Made by a program: the position numbers and the translations under genes | Shown here: in pieces, positions 53,872 through 63,530 of the stretch | Position numbering within the stretch: the first letter of the stretch is position 1 | Layout: each line of letters begins with the position of its first letter | Notes under the pieces: model-generated | What the model was told of the DNA's origin: nothing | Databases searched by the model: none | The model's input: only the letters and a program-made list of their open reading frames with translations | Assembly: GCF_000757425.2 (NCBI RefSeq) | Contig: NZ_JPKR02000003.1 | Location: 310,001-374,000 of the forward strand | Reading direction: 5' to 3' | DNA: 64,000 bases | Source: Tatumella morbirosei | GTDB taxonomy: Bacteria > Pseudomonadota > Gammaproteobacteria > Enterobacterales > Enterobacteriaceae

Positions 53872-54110
53872 TCATCGCCAACACCACGCTGAATAATTTG
53901 CTGAAATGATCAGAGGGAAAACCATTAAACAATCACGTGTCAGAAGTCCCCAATGCCGTTCTATGGAAACAAGCGGTTTACTGTTCCCCTCAGTAAAAAG
54001 ACGGGGTCTGACCAGCCGCGACAGCAAATGACTTACTGAAATGATAGCTGTCGTTAGGATAATCAGCAGACTTAACACTATGATCAGGAACCGCGCCATT
54101 TCCCTGTCAT
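53872..54110 (-). pseudogene. ydbH: decayed 5' fragment of a second ydbH copy
   Basis: Reading the - strand, the ATG at 54110 corresponds to the ydbH start (both preceded by a TGCAT...TATGACAGG context). The frame after it is shifted within a few codons. From there, ARFLIIVLSLLIILTTAIISV aligns with the ydbH anchor KFLIILLSLLVVIITAILSV, and RLFTEGN with WLPEGT. At DNA level CTTAACA(A/C)(A/T)ATGATCAGGAAC is nearly the same in both. Similarity fades after about 50 codons. The fragment sits where native ydbH would begin next to ldhA in E. coli. Confidence 0.75.
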
Positions 54111-54290
54111 AAATAATGCATGCTGTACTCTTATCTATTCTGACTGTCAGATTATCTTCGGCATCCATGAAATAACTGCACAGATTATCCCTGTCGACAT
54201 CACTGGTAAGAAACTTCTATTTTAGTTAATAATGTAACGAAACGATATTATCACGGGCCATTCCCTGCAAAGTTAACCCGGAGTTAAGCA

Positions 54291-55289
54291 ATGAAAATCG
54301 CAGTCTACAGCACTAAGAATTATGATCAGCATTCTCTGGAACTCGTTAATCAGCAATTTGATTGCTCATTGACCTTCTATGATTTCAGACTCGACAGGCA
54401 TACCGCGAAAAATGCCGCAGGTTTCGAAGCTATTTGCATTTTTGTTAATGATGAGTGTACAGCGGAAGTTGTTCATGAACTGGCGTCGCTGGGTGTCCGT
54501 TACATCGCCTTACGCTGTGCCGGCTTTGATAATGTTGATTTACAGGCTGCCGCCGCTGCAGGGATCCGTGTGGTCAGGGTCCCTGCATATTCCCCTGAAG
54601 CCGTTGCGGAACATGCTGTTGGTCTAATGATGACGCTGAACCGGCGGATACATCGCGCATATCAGAGAACGCGTGATGCCAATTTTTCTCTGGAGGGTTT
54701 GACCGGATTTACGATGCATGGGAAGACGGCTGGAATTATCGGGACCGGCAAAATAGGGTTGGCAACGCTGAGAATCCTGAAGGGTTTTGGCATGAGATTG
54801 CTGGCCAGTGATCCATACCCGTCACAGCAGGCACTGGATTTACAGGTGGAATATACCGATATTCCGACTCTCTTAGAGCAGTCAGATATTATTTCCCTGC
54901 ATTGCCCGTTAAATTCTGCCAATCATCATCTGCTGGATGCTGCGGCCTTTTCTCGCATGAAAGACGGTGTGATGATAATTAACACAAGTCGCGGTGGTCT
55001 GATTGATTCTCAGGCCGCTATTGACGCGCTGAAACAACAAAAAATCGGTGCACTGGGGATGGACGTTTATGAAAACGAACGGGACCTGTTTTTTGAGGAC
55101 AAATCCAACGATGTTATTCAGGACGATATATTCCGCAGACTTTCATCCTGTCATAACGTGTTATTTACAGGCCATCAGGCTTTTCTGACCACTGAAGCCC
55201 TGAGCGCCATCGCTCAGGTCACTCTGAACAATCTTCAGCAATTAGCACAAGGGCAAAGCTGTAATAATCAGGTGTCGGCCGACATTTAA
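54291..55289 (+). CDS. ldhA: fermentative D-lactate dehydrogenase
   Basis: 332 residues (E. coli LdhA 329). The NAD-binding motif is GIIGTGKIGLATLRIL. The catalytic residues are Arg in NTSRGGLIDS, Glu in GMDVYENERDLFFED and His in FTGHQAFLT. It reduces pyruvate to D-lactate, regenerating NAD during anaerobic or acid growth. In E. coli ldhA is divergent from ydbH; here an Rhs insertion separates them. GGAGT lies 9 bases before ATG 54291. Confidence 0.95.
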   Translation: MKIAVYSTKNYDQHSLELVNQQFDCSLTFYDFRLDRHTAKNAAGFEAICIFVNDECTAEVVHELASLGVRYIALRCAGFDNVDLQAAAAAGIRVVRVPAYSPEAVAEHAVGLMMTLNRRIHRAYQRTRDANFSLEGLTGFTMHGKTAGIIGTGKIGLATLRILKGFGMRLLASDPYPSQQALDLQVEYTDIPTLLEQSDIISLHCPLNSANHHLLDAAAFSRMKDGVMIINTSRGGLIDSQAAIDALKQQKIGALGMDVYENERDLFFEDKSNDVIQDDIFRRLSSCHNVLFTGHQAFLTTEALSAIAQVTLNNLQQLAQGQSCNNQVSADI

Positions 55290-55328
55290 CACCCGTACCG
55301 CCTGCTAAATGCCGGGTACTGTGCTCGT

Positions 55329-55601
55329 TTAACGGGCGCAGTTACCACTGATCAATGCGTTTTCGCTGCAACGTTTTCCGTTTGCCAACTGACACATACC
55401 AATTCGACTGCCATCAAGTTGACGGGAATATGCCAGGATACCGCCGGCACCGGCACAATTAGTTTCCGCTAAAGAAGACATCACCACGGGCTGAATATGC
55501 GCTGCTGTTGCCTGCTGTGGCGGCTCATTATTATCGTTATTACTACTGCAGGCAGAAAGAAACACAGTGGCAGTGACCAGCAACATCGTGGCTATTTTCA
55601 T
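55329..55601 (-). CDS. ydbJ: DUF333 lipoprotein, YdbJ-like
   Basis: A 90-residue lipoprotein. The lipobox is TVFLSACSS (cleavage before Cys), followed by a low-complexity linker and the DUF333 core NCAGAGGILAYSRQLDGSRIGMCQLANGKRCSENALISGNC with four Cys. It resembles E. coli YdbJ, which also lies near ldhA, although hslJ is missing between them here. ATG 55601 replaces a longer frame to 55652. Function unknown. Confidence 0.8.
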   Translation of the reverse strand: MKIATMLLVTATVFLSACSSNNDNNEPPQQATAAHIQPVVMSSLAETNCAGAGGILAYSRQLDGSRIGMCQLANGKRCSENALISGNCAR

Positions 55602-55849
55602 CGATCGGGCTCCGGGGATTTGGACAGTTCGCAACACAGAATATGTCAGCACACTGTATTCCGTCGACAGCTGTTACATGAATTTACGATTTATTCCGGC
55701 GAAAATTGCCAGCAGAATTATCCAGGATAATATTTGCACTCTTTTATCAGCGATAAAAATCGCAATAAACCAGTGTTAATTGCAACGATAAAATATTTCT
55801 CTGCGGCAATTTGCACCGCAGAAAAACGTCAAAAGCGGTTAAAAAGAGG

Positions 55850-56743
55850 TCAAAGATTAGTCACATTGATATACAGCGACTCATCAATATTGGTAGAAGA
55901 AACTGTCGCTTCAGTAAATGCGTAAGCTTCACGCTCGCCCTGCCTGTCTAGCGGCAGATTTTCAAAGTCGAACAGTTCACGGTCTGCTAACTGGCTTGGA
56001 CTGACATTTTGCAGCGACTTAAACACGCTTTCCACCCGGCCAGGTTCTTTTTTATCCCACTCAGTCAGCATCGATTTAATCGACTGACGTTGCAGGTTTT
56101 CCTGAGACCCACAAAGATTACACGGAATAATCGGGAAATCTTTATGCTCAGCAAAACTAATCAGGTCTTTTTCACGGCAATAAGTTAATGGCCGGATAAC
56201 TACATTGCGGCCGTCGTCTGAACGTAATTTTGGTGGCATGGCTTTCATCCGTGCACCGTGGAACATGTTCAGAAACAGTGTCTCGACAATATCATCCATA
56301 TGGTGACCCAGCGCAATTTTGGTTGCGCCAATTTTTTCAGCAAACGAGTACAAGGTGCCGCGACGCAGTCTTGAACACAGTCCGCAGGTCGTTTTACCTT
56401 CAGGGATTTTCTCTTTAACCACCGAGTAGGTATCTTTATCGACGATATAATACGGAATATCGAGTCGTTCAAAGTAGTCCGGTAAAATGTGTTCAGGAAA
56501 GCCCGGTTGTTTCTGATCGAGGTTGACGGCAATCACCTCGAATTTGATCGGGGCAACCTTCTGCAGGCTCAGCAGAATATCTAACATTGCAAATGAATCT
56601 TTGCCGCCGCTCATGCAGGCCATCACTACATCATTGTCTTCTATCATCTGATAATCCGTAATCGCGTTACCTACATTGCGACGAAGACGTTTCTGAAGTT
56701 TATTGAATTCGAGCGTTTCTTTTCTGGTATCTGTCTGAATCAT
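55850..56743 (-). CDS. ttcA: tRNA 2-thiocytidine biosynthesis protein TtcA
   Basis: A 297-residue PP-loop ATPase that inserts sulfur at cytidine 32 of some tRNAs. The PP-loop is [14 protein letters not shown]. The Fe-S cluster Cys residues lie in [11 protein letters not shown] (CxxC) and [26 protein letters not shown]-like ([25 protein letters not shown]) is conserved. It is downstream of zntB and fnrS on the same strand. Confidence 0.95.
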   Translation of the reverse strand: MIQTDTRKETLEFNKLQKRLRRNVGNAITDYQMIEDNDVVMACMSGGKDSFAMLDILLSLQKVAPIKFEVIAVNLDQKQPGFPEHILPDYFERLDIPYYIVDKDTYSVVKEKIPEGKTTCGLCSRLRRGTLYSFAEKIGATKIALGHHMDDIVETLFLNMFHGARMKAMPPKLRSDDGRNVVIRPLTYCREKDLISFAEHKDFPIIPCNLCGSQENLQRQSIKSMLTEWDKKEPGRVESVFKSLQNVSPSQLADRELFDFENLPLDRQGEREAYAFTEATVSSTNIDESLYINVTNL

Positions 56744-56936
56744 AGCTTCTGTTCACATCGCCGGAGAGACCGGCAGTATATTTCCTGGTTAGATGCCTGC
56801 ATAGCAGCGGATTATACGGATTTTTCCTCAACGGGGAAATCTCCTTATCAGAGGCAGTGACAGAAAGCATTTGAGCAGAAAAGGAGGGTAAGCGACCGTC
56901 AGGGCCGAACGCAGAAAGGTGGCCGGTATATTCAGC

Positions 56937-57052
56937 AAAAAAAAACGGCGTCAGAAACGCCGGGGTCATAAGAATTAAATGTGCTATGCAGTAATTCAAA
57001 AGTAAGACAATGTGGAGCACAACGCCCATCGCTTGACGTTGCATTCACCTGC
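56937..57052 (-). ncRNA. fnrS: FnrS small regulatory RNA
   Basis: On the - strand the sequence starts GCAGGTGAATGCAACGTCAA, continues GCGATGGGCGTTG, and has TGAATTACTGCATAGCAC in the middle. It ends with a GC-rich hairpin CGGCGT-TTCTG-ACGCCG (56962-56946) and nine T. This matches E. coli FnrS, an Hfq-dependent sRNA made anaerobically that represses aerobic-metabolism mRNAs such as sodB, maeA and gpmA. The 5' regulatory region and the loop around CTTACTTTTGAATTACTGC are conserved; the terminator stem has diverged. It lies just downstream of zntB, as in E. coli. Confidence 0.93.
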
Positions 57053-57087
57053 GGAAAGAAGTATCTGCTATCTGGCACGGTGATGAG

Positions 57088-57101
57088 TTGATTAAGATCA
57101 T
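57088..57101. promoter_or_regulatory. FNR box of fnrS
   Basis: TTGATTAAGATCAT on the + strand matches TTGAT-N4-ATCAA at 9 of 10 specified positions. It is centred about 42 bases upstream of the predicted fnrS 5' end, the standard position for class II activation. Confidence 0.85.
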
Positions 57102-57130
57102 ATTTTTTCCGGATATTTCCACATCATTCG

Positions 57131-58114
57131 TTACAGCCATTTACGATCTTTCAGCCACCAGGTGATACCCACAGCGATAAGCACCAGAACCCCACAGAAT
57201 ACCGAAAATCCGTAATGCCACTGTCCCCCGGGAATGCCTCCCAGGTTTACCCCAAACAATCCGGTCAGAAATGTGGCGGGTAAAAAGACCATTGCCAGTA
57301 ACGACATAATATAGGTCCGACGGTTCATTGCTTCGGCACGTTGTGAGTCAATTTCATCATTAAGCACTGCGGTGCGGGCAACACTGGCATCCAAATCTTC
57401 CAGCCCCCTTCCCAACCTTTCAGAGATATCCTGCATCAGCCGGCGCTGAGCATCATCCATCCACTGGAATTTTTCACTGGCAATTCGCGCCAGCACATCC
57501 CGTTGTGGCGCCATATACCGTCGCATAACAATAAGTTGCTTACGCAAGAGCGCCATCTGACCGCGCTGTGGGGTCTTTCCTGTCAACAGCCCATCTTCCA
57601 TATCGATAATTTTATCGTGTAAATCTTCAATAAATTCACTGATATGATCAGTCAGAGAGTCGCAAAACTCAACCAACCAGTCACCGGCATTATCCGGCCC
57701 TACATTGTTTTTAAGATTCGACCAGACATCTTCGACTGCCGCCACCTTACGCTGCCTGGTGGAGACAATCAGCCGGTCATTGATAAAGATTCTGACCGCT
57801 ACCAGTTCATCTGGTCTTGAATCATGATTAAAATTAATACTGCGCAGAGTGATCATAAAACCGTCGGCCAGCTTACTGACCCTTGGGCGCATACTCTCTC
57901 CCGCCAGAGCATCGCGGACAGAATCCGGGATCAATGGGGTAGCCTGCAGCCATTCCGCACTTCCCTGCTGAGCATAATTTAAGTGCAGCCAACACGGACG
58001 TTCGCAATTCACCATCTCATTGTCACTGATCGGCAACATACCTCCCTGCCCATCCAACTGACAGGAAATAATCGCATCCGGGATATGCAGTTCTTTACCG
58101 TCAATAATGCTCAC
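57131..58114 (-). CDS. zntB: zinc transporter ZntB
   Basis: A 327-residue CorA-superfamily protein, the same length as E. coli ZntB. It has a large N-terminal cytosolic funnel, a long alpha7 helix ([36 protein letters not shown]) and two C-terminal membrane helices with the signature [16 protein letters not shown] between them. It moves Zn2+, probably with protons. The start is GTG 58114 with AGGGGAA upstream. fnrS follows 78 bases beyond its stop. Confidence 0.95.
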   Translation of the reverse strand: MSIIDGKELHIPDAIISCQLDGQGGMLPISDNEMVNCERPCWLHLNYAQQGSAEWLQATPLIPDSVRDALAGESMRPRVSKLADGFMITLRSINFNHDSRPDELVAVRIFINDRLIVSTRQRKVAAVEDVWSNLKNNVGPDNAGDWLVEFCDSLTDHISEFIEDLHDKIIDMEDGLLTGKTPQRGQMALLRKQLIVMRRYMAPQRDVLARIASEKFQWMDDAQRRLMQDISERLGRGLEDLDASVARTAVLNDEIDSQRAEAMNRRTYIMSLLAMVFLPATFLTGLFGVNLGGIPGGQWHYGFSVFCGVLVLIAVGITWWLKDRKWL

Positions 58115-58276
58115 AATTTCCCCTTACGTCATTCTGACCAATTTCATAAAACTGTATTGTAGTGGATTGCTTAACAATTAAGGTGGTTAAAACGTAAAGG
58201 CGCATTTCAGCGGTTAGTACATAATTAAGGTAATAATCATTTAAATCAACATGATATTTTAAAATGCCACCACACT

Positions 58277-59878
58277 TTACTCAGCCGGCAGCCCCATCCA
58301 CAACTCACGGCTGTAGTAAAGCCCTTGTGGATTTTTCTCCTGATACCCCTGAAGTTCAGGAGCAACCAGCCGCTGCGTGGCATACTGATATACCGGTGCC
58401 ACTGGCACCTGTTCGGCAATGAGATGTTCTGCCTGATTATAGTCCTGGTTTCTGAGTTGATCAGAAGACTCCTGTTCCGCTCTGTGGATCAGAGAGTCGT
58501 ACTGTTTATTACTGAATTTACTGATATTTTGTGGGTGTCCGGTGGTCAGTGGATTAAGAAATGCTGCAGGATGATTAAACTCAGCCAGAACTGTCGCGCC
58601 TGTTACATTAGCGACCGGCTCAGGTGGCTGACCTGGCGAGAGTGGTTTCAGAATGATTTGTGCATGAAGCTGTTTTTGCCACATGGCAGCAATGGCACGG
58701 ACAACCTGCGGCTCATCGCCGGCATCACGGTAGCTGAAAGTCAGGCTTAGCGGCCGGGATGGCCCATAACCCGCCGACAACAGTAGCGATTTGGCCTGAG
58801 TTATTCTTTCCTGTACCGTATGCTGTTCAGCAGATAATAATTGCGGTGTAAAATTTCCAGTCGACGCAGGCGTCATTTGCCAGGCAACTATCGCCCTGTT
58901 TTGCAAAATACTGGCAACAATCGCTTTCCTGTCAATACTCCAGGATAACGCTTTTCTCACCCGCACATCAGTCGTTGGGCCATTTACCTGGTCAAACACC
59001 AACAGCCAGTTGGCGAGACGTGGGGAACTCACGATCTGATTTTTGAAGGGTTCGTTCACTGGTTGGTGTAGTTTCAGTGGAGCAGAAATGTGAACATTTC
59101 CCAGAGCGTAACGCCGGAATAATTCCGGATCATTCTTTATTTCAATATAGGTCACTTTAGTGAGCACTGTCCCTGCTGCGTTGTAATAATAAGGGTTAGG
59201 AGTGAGGTCGATGGAGTGTGGCTGGCTGTGGCCGGACAACATCCAGGCACCATTAAATAGTTGAGTTTGTCCGTTGTCCCACCAATGGCCACTCTGGTTA
59301 CGGTGTTTTTGTGGATAAAATGCCGGATGTGTGGTCATTACAGGAAAATAGGCCAGCGGCCGTGCCAGGGTGATTTTCAGATGAGTACTATCTATGGCGG
59401 TGATCCCCAATGCCTGAGGTGGCAACTCACCACGAATCACTTGTTGTGCGTTTTTCACCCCGCTTTGCTGCAGATAAGTTTTATACAGGGATGCGGTGTC
59501 TGTCTCGGCCAGCCGTTGCCAGCCGTGAACAAAATCATCTGCGGTGACAGGGGTTCCGTCTGACCAGCGGGCATTTTTTCTAAGCGTGAATATCCAGTTC
59601 CGGTTATCGTTACTGCCCCAACTGACAGCAACCCCGGGAAGGATATTTCCCTGAGGGTCCACCCGGGTTAGTCCCTCGAACAAATCCTGCAACCACGGAG
59701 CATCTTCAGGTTGAGTTTGTTTCAACGGATCAAATGTCGAAGGCAAAGAGGTCACCTGCCGGACCACCACCTGACGGTCGGGCGGCCTCGAGCCCTCAGA
59801 AATATCGACCGCCTTTACCGGGGCTGACATAATCACCGCCAGTGCCAGTAGAATCGAACTTATCGGATAAACCATCAT
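58277..59878 (-). CDS. mppA: periplasmic peptide-binding protein MppA
   Basis: A 533-residue SBP_bac_5 protein (E. coli MppA 537) with a signal peptide ending at APVKA-VDI. Conserved are SLPSTFDPLKQTQPEDAPWLQDLFEGLTRVDPQGNILPGVAVSW and NNRNWIFTLRKNARWSDGTPVTADDFVHGWQRL. MppA captures murein tripeptide for uptake through the Opp permease. Sequence agreement is lower than for its neighbours, so another oligopeptide ligand is possible. ATG 59878 (AGGGAGAG upstream) replaces a longer frame to 60076. Divergent from tpx. Confidence 0.85.
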   Translation of the reverse strand: MMVYPISSILLALAVIMSAPVKAVDISEGSRPPDRQVVVRQVTSLPSTFDPLKQTQPEDAPWLQDLFEGLTRVDPQGNILPGVAVSWGSNDNRNWIFTLRKNARWSDGTPVTADDFVHGWQRLAETDTASLYKTYLQQSGVKNAQQVIRGELPPQALGITAIDSTHLKITLARPLAYFPVMTTHPAFYPQKHRNQSGHWWDNGQTQLFNGAWMLSGHSQPHSIDLTPNPYYYNAAGTVLTKVTYIEIKNDPELFRRYALGNVHISAPLKLHQPVNEPFKNQIVSSPRLANWLLVFDQVNGPTTDVRVRKALSWSIDRKAIVASILQNRAIVAWQMTPASTGNFTPQLLSAEQHTVQERITQAKSLLLSAGYGPSRPLSLTFSYRDAGDEPQVVRAIAAMWQKQLHAQIILKPLSPGQPPEPVANVTGATVLAEFNHPAAFLNPLTTGHPQNISKFSNKQYDSLIHRAEQESSDQLRNQDYNQAEHLIAEQVPVAPVYQYATQRLVAPELQGYQEKNPQGLYYSRELWMGLPAE

Positions 59879-60163
59879 ACTCTCCCTGTTCCGTCTGCGT
59901 TGACGATAATGTCTGCTCATGCTCCTTACCCTACCGCCGCGTTCCATACAGCGGGTATCGGCCGGGAATTGGAAATTTCCTGTGCATCTCTGTGCCTGTG
60001 GTTTTACGATAGCTGAGGTGAACAGGAACGGTGTTTTGTCCGGTTTTCTGTGAGCCTGACTCGTAAAACAGAGCAAAATATGGGATAAATTAACCGGTCA
60101 CTTGCACTGTTATCTGAACCAACAGCGTAACAGTAAATTACTTATGATTAAAAGGAACAGCAA

Positions 60164-60667
60164 ATGTCTCAGACAGTTAACTTTAAAGGCCAGGCTGTTG
60201 CAGTCGCCGGCCAGTTTCCGGCTACCGGGGAAACTGCCCCTGACTTCACCTTACTGGCAAAAGATCTGAGTGAAGTTTCTCTTGGCGATTATGCCGGAAA
60301 ACGAAAGGTCCTGAATATTTTTCCAAGTATTGATACCAGTACCTGTGCAACATCAGTACGTAAATTTAACCAACTGGCCTCACAGCTGGCCGATACGGTG
60401 GTGTTATGTATCTCCGCTGACCTGCCATTTGCGCAGAGCCGTTTTTGTGGTGCCGATGGTCTCGACAATGTGATTACCCTGTCGACACTGCGCGGCAGCA
60501 ATTTCAAACAGGATTATGGCGTCGAAATTGAACAAGGCCCGCTGAAAGCACTGACTGCGCGTGCTGTGCTGGTTCTGGATGAAAACAATACCGTACTGCA
60601 TGCTGAACTGGTTTCAGAAATTGCTCACGAACCTGACTACGATGCTGCGCTGGCAGTACTGAAGTAA
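60164..60667 (+). CDS. tpx: thiol peroxidase Tpx
   Basis: A 167-residue atypical 2-Cys peroxiredoxin. The peroxidatic Cys lies in [12 protein letters not shown] (residue 61) and the resolving Cys in [11 protein letters not shown] (residue 95). It reduces lipid hydroperoxides and H2O2 with thioredoxin in the periplasm-facing or cytosolic space. AAGGAA precedes ATG 60164. Convergent with tyrR. Confidence 0.97.
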   Translation: MSQTVNFKGQAVAVAGQFPATGETAPDFTLLAKDLSEVSLGDYAGKRKVLNIFPSIDTSTCATSVRKFNQLASQLADTVVLCISADLPFAQSRFCGADGLDNVITLSTLRGSNFKQDYGVEIEQGPLKALTARAVLVLDENNTVLHAELVSEIAHEPDYDAALAVLK

Positions 60668-60675
60668 CCGGGTTA

Positions 60676-60700
60676 AGGTCCGGGTGAATTTCCCGGACCT
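60676..60700. terminator. bidirectional hairpin between tpx and tyrR
   Basis: AGGTCCGGG (60676-60684) pairs perfectly with CCCGGACCT (60692-60700). It lies between convergent stops. Confidence 0.6.
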
Positions 60701-60713
60701 GTAACGGAGTCGG

Positions 60714-62294
60714 TCAGGATGATTCTTCTTCTGCCGTTGCCCCCTTCTTATTATTCAGCCCATACTCCCGCAGCTTATTTGCAATCGCGGTATGAGATAC
60801 CCCAAGGCGTTTCGCCAGTTTCCGGGTGCTCGGATAGTGGTCATATAAACGGGTCAATACCGCACGTTCATAGCGGCTGGTAATATCATCCAGTGAGCCT
60901 TCAAGATTATCATCCCGGGTCAGGTCAGCAATGTACTGTTCGGGTAGCACGATATCTTTAGGTTGCAGCTCTTCACCTTCCAGTTGGGTCATAGCACGGT
61001 ACAGAATATTTTTTAACTGTCTGACATTTCCCGGCCAACTGTATCGCCCTAAAAAGGCCGGCAGCTGTGGTGAAATTGCCGGACAACGAATACCCTGTTC
61101 ATCGGAGAAACGGGCAACGAACATTTCTGTCAACGGCAGAATATCCTGAGGATGTTCCCGTAAGGCAGGCAGATTCAGCGTCAGCACGTTAAGACGGTAA
61201 AACAAATCTTCACGAAACTCCCCGCGAGTGACCAACTCCTGTAAATTTTTCTGAGTGGCACAAATCACCCGTACGTCAACATGAACCTCGTGTTCTTCAC
61301 CGACCCGACGGAATGTGCCGTCATTGAGGAACCGCAGCAATTTGGTTTGCATTCTGGGAGACATTTCTCCAATTTCATCCAGCAGTACCGACCCGCCGCT
61401 GGCCTGCTCAAAAAATCCTTTCTTATTTTCTAATGCATTAGGGTACGCTCCGGCAGCATGACCAAACAATTCACTTTCGGCCACATCATCAGGCAGTGAC
61501 GCACAATTCAGTGCCAGGAAGGGCTTAGCACTACGCTTACTCCGCATATGGCAGGCCCTGGCAAGTACGTCTTTGCCGGTACCGGTTTCACCAATAATGA
61601 GCAGCGGGGCATCATGCATCGCCAGTTTTTTTGCCTGATTCACCAGCTGTCGCATCCCCGGACTGACGGCGACAATATGCGCAAAGCCAGAATCGTCAGA
61701 GCTATTGAGATTTTGCAACTGATGTCCCATCCGGGCAGTGGATTTCAGCATGATCATGGCACCTACCGGCGAAACCTGTTGTTCCTGGTTATCCGGCAAA
61801 TAGATAGGTATCAATTCCATCAGGAAATCACGCCCATGGATCACCACACACTGCGCCAGAGACGTGACAACGTCACCTTCACTTACCTGAGGGAAACGAA
61901 AATCCTCAATCAGCTGGCTGATATTATGGTGGCGGATTTTTTTCTCATCCTGGCCAAACAGACTTAACGCAGCAGGGTTCGCCAGTTCAATCCGCCCTTT
62001 TAGATCGACTGAAAGTACCGGTTCCGGCATTGCCACCAGCAATGAATTAAGTACACGGTTTTCTCGTTCTGAAGGCATATCAGTGACTGTCCTGACATCC
62101 GTAACCCCGGGTGTGCGGCGTATTTCTGCCATCAGAGAACTAAACTCATCGAAGGGAATCGGGCTAAAACGCAGATACAGTCGTTCCAGCGCAAGGATCT
62201 CAATGCCGTACAAATCAATTTTTCTGGTGACCAGCAGATCGAGCAGTTCACGTACCAGCCCTAACCTGTCTTTACATACTATTTCGAGGCGCAT
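60714..62294 (-). CDS. tyrR: aromatic amino acid regulator TyrR
   Basis: 526 residues (E. coli 513). An N-terminal ACT domain (MRLEIVCKDRLGLVRELLDLL) and a PAS domain (EPVLSVDLKGRIELANPAAL) are present. The AAA+ core has Walker A GETGTGKDVLARACH and Walker B VLLDEIGEMSP. A Fis-like helix-turn-helix (STRKLAKRLGVSHTAIANKLREYG) follows. The sigma-54 contact GAFTGA is replaced by GAYPNA, as expected for TyrR, which works with sigma-70. It controls tyr, aro and tyrosine transport genes. About 13 extra residues lie at the C-terminus (NNKKGATAEEESS). Confidence 0.96.
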   Translation of the reverse strand: MRLEIVCKDRLGLVRELLDLLVTRKIDLYGIEILALERLYLRFSPIPFDEFSSLMAEIRRTPGVTDVRTVTDMPSERENRVLNSLLVAMPEPVLSVDLKGRIELANPAALSLFGQDEKKIRHHNISQLIEDFRFPQVSEGDVVTSLAQCVVIHGRDFLMELIPIYLPDNQEQQVSPVGAMIMLKSTARMGHQLQNLNSSDDSGFAHIVAVSPGMRQLVNQAKKLAMHDAPLLIIGETGTGKDVLARACHMRSKRSAKPFLALNCASLPDDVAESELFGHAAGAYPNALENKKGFFEQASGGSVLLDEIGEMSPRMQTKLLRFLNDGTFRRVGEEHEVHVDVRVICATQKNLQELVTRGEFREDLFYRLNVLTLNLPALREHPQDILPLTEMFVARFSDEQGIRCPAISPQLPAFLGRYSWPGNVRQLKNILYRAMTQLEGEELQPKDIVLPEQYIADLTRDDNLEGSLDDITSRYERAVLTRLYDHYPSTRKLAKRLGVSHTAIANKLREYGLNNKKGATAEEESS

Positions 62295-62310
62295 CAGTCT
62301 TTTCCCGGCA

Positions 62311-62380
62311 ATGACATTATTTTGTCATAATAACCCGGTAGCCAGCACAGCAGAAGATACCCTGTCATGAAAAGTTGACA
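62311..62380. promoter_or_regulatory. two TGACA/TGTCA dyads upstream of tyrR
   Basis: TGACA-N6-TGTCA is at 62312-62327 within ATGACATTATTTTGTCAT, and TGTCA-N8-TGACA at 62363-62380. They are about 50 bases apart in the tyrR leader/promoter. They are not canonical TyrR boxes (TGTAAA-N6-TTTACA), so the binding factor is unknown. Confidence 0.4.
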
Positions 62381-62444
62381 GCAATGCAGTTCCTCCGGCC
62401 AGACCCGACCGGAGTTGTATCATTTAATTGACGTGATATCTCAG

Positions 62445-63530
62445 TTAATGATCGACAGGTTTATCCGCTTTTGAAGCTGTGGTGGTTTTCTTTCTCATCG
62501 ATTCACGCAACTGTATCAGTAGCTCACTACGAAAATCCGCCAGCCGGGGTTTATCGTCATTCAACCAGGGTAACGGACGACAGAGTTCCATCGCTTTAAT
62601 ACCCAGCCGGGCGGTGAGCAGCCCTGCACCGATCCCCTGAGCAGCCCGGGCCGATAACCTGGCCATAATGTCCTGAGACATCCAGTCCAGCCCCACTTCA
62701 CGCACTAACTCACTGGCTCCCGCAAAAGCAATATTAAACAGCACCCCACGGAACAGCCGTAAGCGGCTGAAATAACCCAGCTCAATTCCATAGATACGGG
62801 CAATCTGATTAATCATCCTGATATTACGCCAGGCTATGAACGCCATATCCACCATTGCCAGTGGACTGACGGCAATCATTAATGTCGATTCGGCAGCATA
62901 ACGGCTGATTTTGGCCCTGGCCTGTTTATCGGCCACAGGCTGCACTCTGGCCGCATATAACACCATCACTTCCCGATCATTATGGGAGTCCTGTAACTCA
63001 GCCTGCCAGCGGCGATATGCCGGATGAGAGGCATCAATTCCCGCCCGTGCTGCCAAATTTTCACAAAAAGCTCTGGCTTTTCCGTTCCCATGACTGCTGA
63101 GTAATTCCTGAGCCTCATCACGCTCCTGAGCCCTGTGACGCAATACAAATAACCGTCGCCATTCAACCGCCAGGCTCCCGAGTCCAGCCACGATGACCAG
63201 ACCGAGTGCCGTAGCGGCGCCCAGCTCAGCCCACTGGCGGGTTTGCCAGGCACTGATCAGCCAGTTGACAGTCTGACCAGCGACACTGAACAGAAATATC
63301 ACTACCGCCGCCATGAGTATTTTTTGCCACAGCGTCCGGCGTGGGCGTAAGGCTGCCACCACAGGTTCTTCGTCTGCTACCCCTTCCGGGGGAACATCAG
63401 TGAGTGGAGCCAATAGAGTGAAGGAAGCGTCGTCATTATCAAAATGTTGAGCTGGCCGCAGCTCTTCGGATCTCTTCCCGGTGGAGTCATTAAAATCAAC
63501 GCGCGGTTTGATAGGTGCCGGTTCGCTCAT
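62445..63530 (-). CDS. ycjF: inner-membrane protein YcjF
   Basis: A 361-residue UPF0283 protein. A Pro/charged N-terminus is followed by two adjacent membrane helices ([19 protein letters not shown] and [21 protein letters not shown]). A C-terminal domain contains [21 protein letters not shown] and [25 protein letters not shown]. It is part of the phage-shock (PspF/sigma-54) regulon together with ycjX in E. coli. Its start overlaps the ycjX stop by four bases (ATGA). Confidence 0.93.
   Translation of the reverse strand: MSEPAPIKPRVDFNDSTGKRSEELRPAQHFDNDDASFTLLAPLTDVPPEGVADEEPVVAALRPRRTLWQKILMAAVVIFLFSVAGQTVNWLISAWQTRQWAELGAATALGLVIVAGLGSLAVEWRRLFVLRHRAQERDEAQELLSSHGNGKARAFCENLAARAGIDASHPAYRRWQAELQDSHNDREVMVLYAARVQPVADKQARAKISRYAAESTLMIAVSPLAMVDMAFIAWRNIRMINQIARIYGIELGYFSRLRLFRGVLFNIAFAGASELVREVGLDWMSQDIMARLSARAAQGIGAGLLTARLGIKAMELCRPLPWLNDDKPRLADFRSELLIQLRESMRKKTTTASKADKPVDH

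Noticed and set aside
56700-57044. 114-codon open frame on the - strand between zntB and ttcA
   Set aside because: The region is occupied by the FnrS RNA; the frame has no homologous look.
60714-62294. TyrR considered as a sigma-54 activator
   Set aside because: The GAFTGA loop is changed to GAYPNA and the sequence aligns with TyrR throughout, which works with sigma-70.
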